Source of the DNA: UBA2031 sp037189985 | GTDB lineage: Bacteria; Pseudomonadota; Gammaproteobacteria; Pseudomonadales; Moraxellaceae | Assembly: GCA_037189985.1 (NCBI GenBank) | Contig: JBBCJX010000003.1 | Coordinates: 62,001 to 126,000, forward strand | Reading direction: 5' to 3' | DNA length: 64,000 nucleotides | Shown: piece after piece, positions 28,868 through 37,284 of the stretch | Position numbering within the stretch: the stretch's first letter is position 1 | Layout: each line of letters starts with the position of its first letter | Made by a program: the position numbers and the translations under genes | Notes under the pieces: model-generated | Seen by the model: the letters and a program-made list of their open reading frames with translations, nothing else | Told to the model about the DNA's origin: nothing | Databases searched by the model: none

Positions 28868-29569
28868 ATGCCCCCTGTCCGTTCTCCTGTCATTGTTGCC
28901 CTGGACTTTCCCCGTGCGACGGAGGCTTTGGCGCTGGCAGAACAGTTGTCTCCGTCAGAGTGCCGGCTGAAGATCGGCAAGGAACTTTTTACGGCAGAGG
29001 GCCCTGCGGTAGTGCGTGCAGTGCAGGACATGGGCTTTGAGCTGTTTCTTGACCTCAAGTTCCACGACATTCCCAATACAGTGGCCTCGGCCGTGGCCGC
29101 CGCGGCTGATCTTGGGATCTGGATGGTGAATGTGCATGCTTCGGGTGGCCGACGCATGATGGTGGCTGCCCGGGAACGGCTGGAGCAGGGCGGATATGCC
29201 ACGCGGTTGATCGCCGTTACCGTCCTGACCAGTAGCGAGCGGGCTGATCTGGTCGAAGTGGGGTTGGATATTGAGCCCGTGGCGCAGGTGAAGAGGCTGG
29301 CCAAGTTGACACAGGATTGCGGCCTGCATGGTGTGGTGTGTTCTGCGCAGGAAGCCGCGCTGCTGCGTGTGCAAAGCGGCGAGGACTTCCTGCTGGTGAC
29401 TCCTGGTATTCGTCCGGAGGGAAGCGAGGCAGGGGACCAGCGCCGCATCATGACGCCACTGCAAGCCCGGGATGCGGGTGTTTCCCATATGGTTATCGGT
29501 CGGCCGATAACGCAGGCGCCTGATCCTGCTGCTGCCTTGAGAGCCATCAATCGGTCGCTGGGAGTCTGA
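28868..29569 (+). CDS. pyrF: Orotidine 5'-phosphate decarboxylase
   Basis: This is the last step of UMP synthesis. The N-terminal VIVALDFP, the Lys/Asp catalytic tetrad region FLDLKFHDIPNTV and the C-terminal VTPGIRP and VIGRPIT phosphate-binding motifs are all present. Start 28868 has GAGGT upstream and gives 233 residues, the normal size. Confidence 0.97.
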   Translation: MPPVRSPVIVALDFPRATEALALAEQLSPSECRLKIGKELFTAEGPAVVRAVQDMGFELFLDLKFHDIPNTVASAVAAAADLGIWMVNVHASGGRRMMVAARERLEQGGYATRLIAVTVLTSSERADLVEVGLDIEPVAQVKRLAKLTQDCGLHGVVCSAQEAALLRVQSGEDFLLVTPGIRPEGSEAGDQRRIMTPLQARDAGVSHMVIGRPITQAPDPAAALRAINRSLGV

Positions 29570-29570
29570 G

Positions 29571-30362
29571 ATGAATTATCAAGACAAGGTTGTATGGATA
29601 ACGGGAGCATCTTCGGGCATTGGCGAGGCGCTGGCCCACGAATTTGCCGCACAGGGAGCAAGGCTAGTGCTGTCGGCACGCCGGGCTGATGTACTGGAGT
29701 CAGTACGATTGCAGTGCGCAAATCCTGACAGGCACTTTGTGTTGCCCCTGGACATGACAGACAGTGAAAGCCTTCCTGCACATGTTCAGGCTGTGCTCGA
29801 GAAGTTCGGCAGCATTGATGTGCTGGTGAACAATGCGGGTATCAGCCAGCGCTCCCTGATCAAGGACACCAGCCTGGCTGTCGACAGAAAAGTCATGGAG
29901 CTTGATTTCTTCGGCCCGGTTGCGCTGACCAAGGCCGTATTGCCCTCCATGCTGCAGCGTGGCCAGGGGCATCTTGTTGCGGTTTCCAGTGTGGTCGGCC
30001 TGGTGGCAACGCCGTATCGCTCGGCCTACGCCGCCGCCAAGCACGCCATCATCGGTTTTTATGATGCCCTGCGCGCAGAGGTGCACGATAACGGCTTGCA
30101 GGTTTCCGTACTGATTCCGGGTTTCGTGCGCACGAACGTTTCGCTTTCCGCTGTCACGGCCGATGGATCTGCCCACGGCATTGTGGATCCGCAGCAAGAA
30201 ACCGCCATGCCGGCAGAGATATTTGGAGAGCGTGCTGTCGCTGCACTGGCAAAGGGTGAAGAACGCATCATCATCGCCGGCAAGGAGAAAGTGGCGATCT
30301 GGCTGGGGCGGCTGTCTCCGGCATTGCTGTCACGCGTGATACGTTGCGTGAAGGTGACCTGA
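29571..30362 (+). CDS. Short-chain dehydrogenase/reductase, DHRS7-like
   Basis: This SDR has TGASSGIG (NAD(P)-binding), NNAG (VLVNNAGISQRSLI), a catalytic Ser in VAVSSVVG and YAAAK. The segment PGFVRTNVSLSAVTADGSAHG and the extra C-terminal hydrophobic region resemble the DHRS7/lipid-metabolising SDR subgroup. It begins one base after the pyrF stop, so it may share that transcript. The substrate is unknown. Confidence 0.8.
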   Translation: MNYQDKVVWITGASSGIGEALAHEFAAQGARLVLSARRADVLESVRLQCANPDRHFVLPLDMTDSESLPAHVQAVLEKFGSIDVLVNNAGISQRSLIKDTSLAVDRKVMELDFFGPVALTKAVLPSMLQRGQGHLVAVSSVVGLVATPYRSAYAAAKHAIIGFYDALRAEVHDNGLQVSVLIPGFVRTNVSLSAVTADGSAHGIVDPQQETAMPAEIFGERAVAALAKGEERIIIAGKEKVAIWLGRLSPALLSRVIRCVKVT

Positions 30363-30399
30363 ACAATCCTCTGCCTGTTCGAGACAAAGGGAGAAAACC

Positions 30400-31206
30400 A
30401 TGGGCATCTTCCAGCCTGGCCTGCTCAAGGGGCAGACGGCATTTATTACTGGAGGCTCCAGCGGTATCAATTTCGGTATCGCCAGGCGCTATGCGGAGCA
30501 CGGAGCCAATGTGGCCATACTTGCCCGTAATCCGGAAAAACTGGAGCGTGCGCGCCTGGAACTGGAAAAGACCGGGGCTGCCATCCTGGCCATTTCTGCT
30601 GACGTGCGAGATTTTGCAGCAGTACAGCAAGGCTTTGCTCAAGCTCACGAAGCTTTTGGCCCTGTCGATATCGTCGTTGCAGGTGCGGCTGGCAACTTCC
30701 TGGCGCCCGCCGCACAAATGAGTGCCAATGCCTTTGCGGCCGTGGTGGGCATAGACCTGCTAGGTACGTTCAACACTTTCCGTGCGGCACATGATGTCCT
30801 GCGCAAGCCGGGTGCGCGCCTGCTCGTGATATCTGCGCCCCAGGCGGTTAATCCCACGCCGATGCAGTCGCATGCCTGTGCGGCCAAGGCCGGCATCGAG
30901 GCGCTGGTGAAGTCTCTGGCTGTGGAGTGGGGTGCACAGGGCGTGCGCATCAACGGCATTTCTCCCGGCGGCGTGGAGGGAACAGAGGGACTGCAGCGCC
31001 TGTCGGCCGGAGGGCTGGATGAACGCTTTTCCAGGCGCTTGCCAGTGCCGCGCTATGCCAGCGTGGACGAAATGGCCGACATGGCGCTGGCACTGGTAAC
31101 GCCGCTTTCCGCTTACATGACCGGGCATATTGTTGCCCTTGATGGTGGTATCTCCCTGCTGGGAGGCTCCTATACATCGGCCTGGCTGAGTGCCGGGCAG
31201 ACTTGA
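30400..31206 (+). CDS. SDR oxidoreductase, 2,4-dienoyl-CoA reductase-like
   Basis: The Rossmann motif is TGGSSGINFGIA. The usual YxxxK site is replaced by HACAAK (SHACAAKAGIEALVKSLAVEWG), and the following RINGISPGGVEGTEGLQRLS closely resembles peroxisomal 2,4-dienoyl-CoA reductases (DECR2/SPS19), which also lack the catalytic Tyr at that place. A role in beta-oxidation of unsaturated fatty acids is therefore likely. It follows the preceding SDR by 37 bases with AAAGGGAG upstream of its ATG. Confidence 0.8.
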   Translation: MGIFQPGLLKGQTAFITGGSSGINFGIARRYAEHGANVAILARNPEKLERARLELEKTGAAILAISADVRDFAAVQQGFAQAHEAFGPVDIVVAGAAGNFLAPAAQMSANAFAAVVGIDLLGTFNTFRAAHDVLRKPGARLLVISAPQAVNPTPMQSHACAAKAGIEALVKSLAVEWGAQGVRINGISPGGVEGTEGLQRLSAGGLDERFSRRLPVPRYASVDEMADMALALVTPLSAYMTGHIVALDGGISLLGGSYTSAWLSAGQT

Positions 31207-31262
31207 GTCAATTGCCAAGTGATGTGCCAGCAGCGAAAATCCGCGCCCTGTTTCCCTGACTG

Positions 31263-32234
31263 GTGCCTGCCGTGAACGCGCCCCACATGCCTGTCCAGTT
31301 TTATCCCGATGCCTTGGCCCGGATTGATGCCGAGGAAGAGGGCGCCGACATTGCCGAGGCCGGACTGTCATCAGAGTCTTTGCCGGAACTGGACAGGAAA
31401 TCACGCACGGAATTCAACAAGTTGCAAAAGCGCCTGCGCCGGTTGGTAGGCACAGCCATCACCGATTTCAACATGATCGAAGATGGCGACAAGGTGATGG
31501 TCTGCGTGTCCGGTGGCAAGGACAGCTACACCATGCTGGAGATCCTGCTCAACCTCCAGGTCAGTGCACCGGTGAAATTCGACATCGTTGCCGTGAACAT
31601 GGACCAGAAGCAGCCTGGATTTCCCGAGCATGTGCTGCCGGAATATCTCACCAAGCGCGGTGTCCCCTTCTACATTCTGGAAAAAGACACCTACAGCATC
31701 GTCAAGCAACTGACGCCTGAAGGCAAAACCTACTGCGCTGTCTGTTCACGCCTGCGTCGTGGCAACCTGTATGCCTTTGCCCAGGAAATCGGCGCCACCA
31801 AGGTGGCACTGGGTCATCATCGTGACGATATTCTCGCCACTCTTTTCCTCAACATGTTCCATGGTGGAAAGCTCAAGGCCATGCCGCCCAAGCTGTTGTC
31901 GGATGATGGCAAGAACATCCTCATCCGGCCCTTGGCCTACTGCAAGGAAAAGGACATTGCCGAATTTGCGCGATTGAAGGGCTTTCCCATCATTCCCTGC
32001 AATCTTTGCGGGTCTCAGGAAAACCTGCAGCGTGCTGCCATCAACAACATGCTGAGAGAGTGGGACAAGCTGTATCCCCAGCGACTGGATTCCATGTTCA
32101 CGGCAGTGCAGAACGTTGCGCCGTCACAACTGGCGGACCGGGAACTGTTCGATTTCGTCAGTCTGCGCGCCACTCCGCCTGACGGGGCAGCGGCTGATAC
32201 TGGCCGCCTTGATGTGGTGAATCTTTCACTCTAG
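31263..32234 (+). CDS. ttcA: tRNA 2-thiocytidine(32) synthetase TtcA
   Basis: This is a PP-loop ATP pyrophosphatase that thiolates cytidine 32 of some tRNAs using a 4Fe-4S cluster. The PP-loop is VSGGKDSYTML. CAVCSRLRRG and CNLCGSQENLQR supply cluster cysteines, and VALGHHRDDI is conserved. The core matches the family very well. The N-terminus is uncertain: GTG 31263 is used, but ATG 31287 is equally possible since neither has a clear ribosome binding site. Confidence 0.93.
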   Translation: MPAVNAPHMPVQFYPDALARIDAEEEGADIAEAGLSSESLPELDRKSRTEFNKLQKRLRRLVGTAITDFNMIEDGDKVMVCVSGGKDSYTMLEILLNLQVSAPVKFDIVAVNMDQKQPGFPEHVLPEYLTKRGVPFYILEKDTYSIVKQLTPEGKTYCAVCSRLRRGNLYAFAQEIGATKVALGHHRDDILATLFLNMFHGGKLKAMPPKLLSDDGKNILIRPLAYCKEKDIAEFARLKGFPIIPCNLCGSQENLQRAAINNMLREWDKLYPQRLDSMFTAVQNVAPSQLADRELFDFVSLRATPPDGAAADTGRLDVVNLSL

Positions 32235-32352
32235 GAGCGCATGCCTGCCGGCTTTGGCCTTTAGAGCCGGCATTCTGGCCTCGCCAGCCGTTGTTGCTGC
32301 CCCTCCGGGCAGCTACCGTTGCGGCTTCCCTCTCCCTATATGGTTGGATGAA

Positions 32353-33213
32353 ATGGCCAAAGCCAGCAGTGACAGCTCCGGCATTTCCTTTACGGCGTTC
32401 TATACGGGCGAAGTCTGGCGTCGCCATGGCCTGTCCGTGCCTTTTCTTGCATCACCCCAAGGGAAATTCTTTTATCTTGCCGGCCAGCCGGTGGAGTGGG
32501 CCGGCAAATTGCTGCTGGGGGGCAACAATATCACCATGTTGTTGCAGCGGCATCACATTATCGATCACCTGCTGGAAAAGGCGATTCTTGAAGAGGGTGT
32601 GACGCAGATTGTCGAGCTGGCCTGCGGGCTGTCGCCACGCGGCACCATCATGTCCCGTCGCTATGCTGGTAGTGATATCCGCTATGTCGAAGCCGATCTT
32701 CCCGGCATGGCGGCCCGCAAGCGCCGCTTCCTGCAGCAGGCCGGTGAGCTGAGTGACCGTCACCGCGTGATTGATGTCGATATCCTGGCAAAGGGCAGTA
32801 CAGAGTCACTGGAGGAGGTCTTTGCTCGCGAGCTTGATCCCGGACGCAAGACACTGGTGATTACCGAAGGGCTGGTGAATTATTTTGACATGCCCAGCAT
32901 TCACGGTTTCTGGACGCGACTGGCCGGAGTCCTGAAGGGGTTTCCTGCCGGCATCTACATTTCCGATATCTATCCGAATTTTCAATGGCACCGCAGCGTG
33001 AAGGTTGCCAATGCCTTCAAGGGCATGCTGGCCATTGCGACCCGCAGCAACGTCAATCTCCACTTTGAAAGCGAGGCCGAGATACGCGAGGGATTCCGAG
33101 AGGCGGGCTTTGCCACTACCGCTATACATCTGCCGGAGTCTTATTACGGCATGCTGGACATTCCGGTAATGCGCACTCCCAGCCTGGTGCGTGTGCTGGA
33201 GAACCGGGTCTGA
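32353..33213 (+). CDS. LCMT/PPM1-family SAM-dependent methyltransferase
   Basis: This member of the leucine-carboxyl-methyltransferase-like family has the SAM motif IVELACGLSPRGTIMSRRY, the DLPGM segment (YVEADLPGMAARKRRFL) and LVITEGLVNYF. Bacterial members have unknown substrates, often small molecules. The start is set at 32353 because residues upstream look non-conserved; the ribosome binding site is weak. A perfect terminator follows 20 bases after the stop. Confidence 0.75.
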   Translation: MAKASSDSSGISFTAFYTGEVWRRHGLSVPFLASPQGKFFYLAGQPVEWAGKLLLGGNNITMLLQRHHIIDHLLEKAILEEGVTQIVELACGLSPRGTIMSRRYAGSDIRYVEADLPGMAARKRRFLQQAGELSDRHRVIDVDILAKGSTESLEEVFARELDPGRKTLVITEGLVNYFDMPSIHGFWTRLAGVLKGFPAGIYISDIYPNFQWHRSVKVANAFKGMLAIATRSNVNLHFESEAEIREGFREAGFATTAIHLPESYYGMLDIPVMRTPSLVRVLENRV

Positions 33214-33230
33214 TGACGTAATCATTAGGG

Positions 33231-33266
33231 CCATAAAAAAACCTGCATCAGCAGGTTTTTTTATGG
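33231..33266 (+). terminator. Terminator after the methyltransferase gene
   Basis: This is a perfect 16-base stem (CCATAAAAAAACCTGC and its complement) with loop ATCA; the T-run follows the GC part. It can act in both directions. Confidence 0.85.
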
Positions 33267-33295
33267 GATTTATATACTTGAGTCCTTGATTGACC

Positions 33296-33393
33296 TGTCG
33301 TCCCCGCGAAGGCGGGGCCCCAGTGACTTTTTTACCCCTGACCTGCAAAAGCAGGACTAAAGACTCTGGGCCCCCGCCTTCGTGGGGGCGACA
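33296..33393. repeat. Palindromic repeat element (REP/MITE-like)
   Basis: A left arm TGTCGTCCCCGCGAAGGCGG (continuing GGCCCCAG) and a right arm CTGGGCCCCCGCCTTCGTGG (continuing GGGCGACA) are inverted copies about 28 bases long around a 42-base centre. Weaker inverted similarity continues outward (ACTTGAGTCC near 33277 and GGGAGTTTTAAGT near 33414). The CCCGCGAAGGCGGG core is a motif I recall from dispersed repeats in other Proteobacteria. There is no coding capacity. Confidence 0.65.
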
Positions 33394-33470
33394 GTGGTTT
33401 AAAAGCCAGGTCAGGGAGTTTTAAGTATGTAATTTCCTTTTTTATGGCCTGATACCTTCCTCTCAGGAGA

Positions 33471-34286
33471 TCAGGAAAGGGGGGTCTTTTCCTGGTTCTT
33501 CAGGCCGCGCTTTTTGAGGATGGTGATTACCCGGCTCGACAGTTCCGGAGCCACGCTGGAGGCTTTTGCCAGCCAGCCACGCGAGTCCGGCAGGATGTAC
33601 TCCATGGGGCGATTCTTCAGGATGGGACCCAGAATCGCATCGCGTACTTCTTCCGTGGTCAGGATGCGTCCGCCCGAAAATATCAGTGCTGTATCTTTTG
33701 AATGTGCCTCTGCCTGAAGCATGGGAGTGTTGATGCCATCAGGGCAGACACAGGTCACGGCGATATTGCTGTCTTTCAGTTCCATGGCCAGTGCCAGCGA
33801 ATAGCCACGCACGGCAAACTTGGAAGCACTGTAAAGCCCGATACCGGGAACAGGAGCCAGGCTGGACATCGAGCCCATGTTGACGATGTGGCCATGCCTC
33901 TGTTTCAGCATGATGCCAGCGGCATGACGGCTGCCGAACATCACTCCTTTGACATTGATGTCCAGCATGCGGTGCACGTCGCTGTCTCTGACTTCGCTAA
34001 GCGGGCCGGAAAGCAGGATGCCTGCGTTGTTGATCATCACGTCCAGACGCTGCCAGCGTTGCAGGAATGCTCTTGCAGCAGCTTCCCATTCTGCTTCGTT
34101 GCGGACATCCAGCGTTGCCAGCAGCAACTGATGTTTTGGCCAGCCGGAGTTTGCGGCTACCGATTCCAGCTTTTCCAGCAGTACATCCGTGGCAAAAACG
34201 GCATGACCAGCGCGCAGGGCGGCTGTTGTCAATGCTTGTCCAAGGCCGCTGGCGGCGCCGGTGATCCAGAAAATCTTTTGGGTCAT
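33471..34286 (-). CDS. Short-chain dehydrogenase/reductase of unknown substrate
   Basis: This 271-residue classical SDR has TGAASGLG, NNAG (VMINNAGILLSGPL), a catalytic Ser in NMGSMSS and the YSASK active site. The C-terminal part (RPMEYILPDSRGWLAKASSVAPELSSRVI) is typical of lipid- or retinol-type SDRs with a membrane-associated tail. It follows the metallohydrolase gene by nine bases, so the two are probably co-transcribed and may act on the same compound. Confidence 0.82.
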   Translation of the reverse strand: MTQKIFWITGAASGLGQALTTAALRAGHAVFATDVLLEKLESVAANSGWPKHQLLLATLDVRNEAEWEAAARAFLQRWQRLDVMINNAGILLSGPLSEVRDSDVHRMLDINVKGVMFGSRHAAGIMLKQRHGHIVNMGSMSSLAPVPGIGLYSASKFAVRGYSLALAMELKDSNIAVTCVCPDGINTPMLQAEAHSKDTALIFSGGRILTTEEVRDAILGPILKNRPMEYILPDSRGWLAKASSVAPELSSRVITILKKRGLKNQEKTPLS

Positions 34287-34295
34287 TGTTGTGTC

Positions 34296-35387
34296 TCAGC
34301 GAGGAGTGAGCTGGCCGTATTTCAAGGGGCCGAATCCGAAAGTGGGTTTGAGGCCGGGCAGGGCCCAGTAGGCTGTCATTTCCGAAGAGGGAACGAAATT
34401 GAAGAAGGCTGTATTTTGCTGGCAAGGTCCGGCAATGGTTTTTTCCATGACCATGGAGATGTACTGGTCCAGTCCGCCCTCCAGCGTATTGCCGTTGAGG
34501 ATGACTTCCATCCCGGTTGCCCTGGCGTAATCACGGACGCCGGGGATTTCCGAGTTGAGCGGCGAATAGCTGTCGGCACACACGCCGTTCTCACTGGAAA
34601 CGAGAATGCCTGCCTCTGTATTGACCACAAGGGAATGATTGCCTTCGGTATGACCGGGTGTGGCAACCAGTGCCACACCTTTGCCCAGCTGTACGGATTT
34701 TTCCAGTTTCACGATTTTCCGCGGGTCAATGCCTTCAATGCCATTGGGACAGTACCAGTCCTTTTGCGGTGGCAGCAGGGCAAGTGTTGAATCCCACTCC
34801 TGCCGCATCACGAGCAGTTTTGCATTGGGAAAGAAGCCGGAGCGGCCGTCGCAACCCAGCCATTTGCGCAAATCCTGCGTGTGCAGATGATCGTAGGAAA
34901 TGAAGTCGATATCGGCCGGCATCAGGCCGGCCAGCGCCAGTGCATCCTCTACCCGGTTATAGACAGGTGCCATCAGTGACTGCGTCTGGTCACGCAGCCA
35001 GGCTGGTGCGGTTTTTTCCGACAAACGCTTGAAGTAGGGAGTCTCGCGATTGCTGTCGATATCCGAGGGAGAAAACAGGAGTGTCTTGATCCCCGTGGGC
35101 GAATCAAACTGGACGATGAAAAGGCGGTTGAGGATATGCATGAACGGCATGGGCACAGAGCATGCGTTGAGCAGGCCATACCGGGTCGGGTAGGGCACGC
35201 GTATGAGGTCCACCGTCTGGTAATAACGCGCTGGGGCGTCAGAGAGCATGTCTTCGCGCAGGCGGATTGCAGCAGCTCTCACGGCTTGCAGGCGACTTGC
35301 CGGATGCGAGCTGTCCCGGGCGCTGTCAAAGTGATCCAGATAGCGGATGCCGAGGACTTCGAGTTCAGAGAGGGGGGCAACAGTCAT
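34296..35387 (-). CDS. Metallo-beta-lactamase-fold-like hydrolase with degenerate metal site
   Basis: The fold is suggested by SYDHLHTQDLRKWLG and VATPGHTEGNHSLVV, which sit where the HxHxDH and GHTxG motifs are expected. The first motif reads HLHTQD, so the usual Asp-His pair is changed and normal two-metal chemistry is uncertain. Start 35387 has AAGAGG six bases upstream; an in-frame earlier ATG lacks one. It is followed closely by an SDR gene. Function unknown. Confidence 0.65.
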   Translation of the reverse strand: MTVAPLSELEVLGIRYLDHFDSARDSSHPASRLQAVRAAAIRLREDMLSDAPARYYQTVDLIRVPYPTRYGLLNACSVPMPFMHILNRLFIVQFDSPTGIKTLLFSPSDIDSNRETPYFKRLSEKTAPAWLRDQTQSLMAPVYNRVEDALALAGLMPADIDFISYDHLHTQDLRKWLGCDGRSGFFPNAKLLVMRQEWDSTLALLPPQKDWYCPNGIEGIDPRKIVKLEKSVQLGKGVALVATPGHTEGNHSLVVNTEAGILVSSENGVCADSYSPLNSEIPGVRDYARATGMEVILNGNTLEGGLDQYISMVMEKTIAGPCQQNTAFFNFVPSSEMTAYWALPGLKPTFGFGPLKYGQLTPR

Positions 35388-35504
35388 GGCTGGCCTCTTG
35401 TTGTTCAGGACGACCAAGTTGACGGTTCCGGTCTGACAACGTCAAGGGGAAGCAGGCATTGTTTGCAGGGTCATGGCGTGGGTAGAAGCTGGAAAGACGG
35501 CCAT

Positions 35505-35534
35505 AAAAAAACCCGCGCAATGCGCGGGTTTTTT
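35505..35534. terminator. Terminator between aceA and the hydrolase gene
   Basis: An A-run, then ACCCGCGC-AAT-GCGCGGGT, then a T-run. It lies 17 bases past the aceA stop on the minus strand and separates it from the next operon. Confidence 0.85.
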
Positions 35535-35550
35535 CAGGAGCAGTCCGTGA

Positions 35551-37146
35551 TCAGCTGAACTGGCCCATGGTGTTGGCAGTACCACCAGCCTTCAGGGCGT
35601 TGTCACCGGAGAACATTTCCTTGTGGTCGTCACCGATGTCGGAGCCGGCCATGTTCTGGTGCTTCACGCAGGCGATACCTTCACGGATTTCCTTGCGCTG
35701 CACGCCGCCCACATAGGCCAGCATGCCCAGCTCGCCGAAATAGCCCTTGGCCAGTTCGTGAGTGGAGAGAGCAGCCGTGTGGTAGGTCGGCAGCGTGATC
35801 AGGTGATGGAACACACCGGCTTCACGGGCAGCGTCAGCCTGGAAGGTACGGATCTTCTCGTCGGCGTCGTTGGACAGCTCGGTGCCGTCGTACTTGGCAT
35901 CCATCAGCTTGGCGCGGTCGTAGGCGGACACGTCCTTGCCTTCCTTCACCCAGCGGTCGTAAGTCTGCTGGCGGAAGTTTAGGGTCCAGTTGAAGGACGG
36001 GCTGTTGTTGTACACCAGCTTGGCGTTGGGAACGATTTCCTTCACGCGGTTCACCATGTGGGCGATTTCAGCGACGTTGGGCGTCGGTGTTTCGATCCAC
36101 AGCAGGTCGGCACCGTTCTGCAGTGAGGTCACGCAGTCCAGCACGACGCGGTCGATCTGGGTACCTTCCTTGAACTGGTACAGGCCGGAAGCCAGACGGG
36201 TCGGGCGGTGCAGCTTGCCGTCACGCTTGATGAGGATTTCGTCGTCAGCGGCTTCGCTGATGTCGATTTCCTTGGTGTCCAAGTAGCTGATGTACTGCGA
36301 AGCGATGTCGCCCTTCTTCTTGGAGACCGGAATCTTCTGGGTCAGGTCGGCACCTTCAGAGTCGGTACGGGCAACGATCACGCCTTCATCAATGCCGAGT
36401 TCCAGGAAAGCCAGACGCACAGCGTTGATCTTGGACAGGAAGTCTTCGTGCGGCACGGTGACCTTGCCAGCCTGGTGACCGCACTGCTTGGCGTCAGACA
36501 CCTGGTTTTCGATCTGGATGGCAGCAGCGCCAGCTTCGATCATCTTCTTGGTCAGCAGGTAGGTGGCTTCTTCGTTACCGAAACCAGCGTCGATGTCGGC
36601 AATGATGGGCACAACGTGGGTCTGGAAGCCGTTGATCTTGGCTTCGACTTCAGCGGCCTTGGCCTTGTCGCCGGCGTCTTCTGCCTTCTGCAGGGCGCGG
36701 AACAGGTCGTTCAGTTCACGGGCATCAGCTTGGCGCAGGAAGGTGTAGATTTCTTCGATCAGGGCAGGCACGGAGGTCTTTTCGTGCATGGACTGGTCCG
36801 GCAGCGGGCCGAAGTCGGAACGCAGGGCGGCAACCATCCAGCCGGACAGGTAGATGTACTTCTTGTCGGTGGTGCCGAAGTACTTCTTGTTGGCAATCAT
36901 CTTCTGCTGGGCAATGAAACCGTGCCAGCAGCCCAGGGACTGGGTGTACTTGCTGCTGTCAGCATCGTAGGCAGCCATGTCGCGGCGCAGGATGCCGGCG
37001 GTGTACTTGGCGATGTCCAGGCCAGTGCGGAAGCGGTTCTGCACGATCATGCGGGCAGCGTCTTCCGGGTGGATGGCGCCCCAGGTGCCACCGAGTTTGG
37101 CCTTCACGGCGCGGACATGTTCAAGTGCAGAGGCGTACGTAGTCAT
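35551..37146 (-). CDS. aceA: Isocitrate lyase
   Basis: It cleaves isocitrate to succinate and glyoxylate, the first step of the glyoxylate shunt. The catalytic cysteine is in DAKQCGHQAGKVTVPHEDF, and IIADIDAGFGNEEATYLL supplies the metal and substrate region. At 531 residues it belongs to the longer KQCGH-type group also found in Pseudomonas, not the 434-residue E. coli type. Start 37146 has AGGAAAA upstream; a longer frame lacks similarity. A LysR-type gene is divergent, and malate synthase lies 5 kb away. Confidence 0.97.
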   Translation of the reverse strand: MTTYASALEHVRAVKAKLGGTWGAIHPEDAARMIVQNRFRTGLDIAKYTAGILRRDMAAYDADSSKYTQSLGCWHGFIAQQKMIANKKYFGTTDKKYIYLSGWMVAALRSDFGPLPDQSMHEKTSVPALIEEIYTFLRQADARELNDLFRALQKAEDAGDKAKAAEVEAKINGFQTHVVPIIADIDAGFGNEEATYLLTKKMIEAGAAAIQIENQVSDAKQCGHQAGKVTVPHEDFLSKINAVRLAFLELGIDEGVIVARTDSEGADLTQKIPVSKKKGDIASQYISYLDTKEIDISEAADDEILIKRDGKLHRPTRLASGLYQFKEGTQIDRVVLDCVTSLQNGADLLWIETPTPNVAEIAHMVNRVKEIVPNAKLVYNNSPSFNWTLNFRQQTYDRWVKEGKDVSAYDRAKLMDAKYDGTELSNDADEKIRTFQADAAREAGVFHHLITLPTYHTAALSTHELAKGYFGELGMLAYVGGVQRKEIREGIACVKHQNMAGSDIGDDHKEMFSGDNALKAGGTANTMGQFS

Positions 37147-37241
37147 GACGTTTTCCTGTTGCTGGTGGGTTGCCCTGACAACCGGTGCAAGTGCATTTCC
37201 GGCCACAAGGGCGGTGAGGCGCGCAGTCTACGGTTTGTGTC

Positions 37242-37259
37242 ATAATTTCACTAATTTAT
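37242..37259. promoter_or_regulatory. AT-rich dyad in the aceA-lysR intergenic region
   Basis: ATAATTTCACTAATTTAT is a near-palindrome (arms ATAATTT and AATTTAT) in the 138-base divergent region, a fitting location for a LysR-type binding site that controls both genes. Confidence 0.35.
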
Positions 37260-37284
37260 AGTTTTTATTTCCGGTATTTATTTC

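Noticed and set aside
33255..33448. TTTTTTATGG on both sides of the palindromic element as a target-site duplication
   Set aside because: The left copy is part of the perfect terminator stem at 33231-33266, so the match is better explained by terminator sequence and chance.
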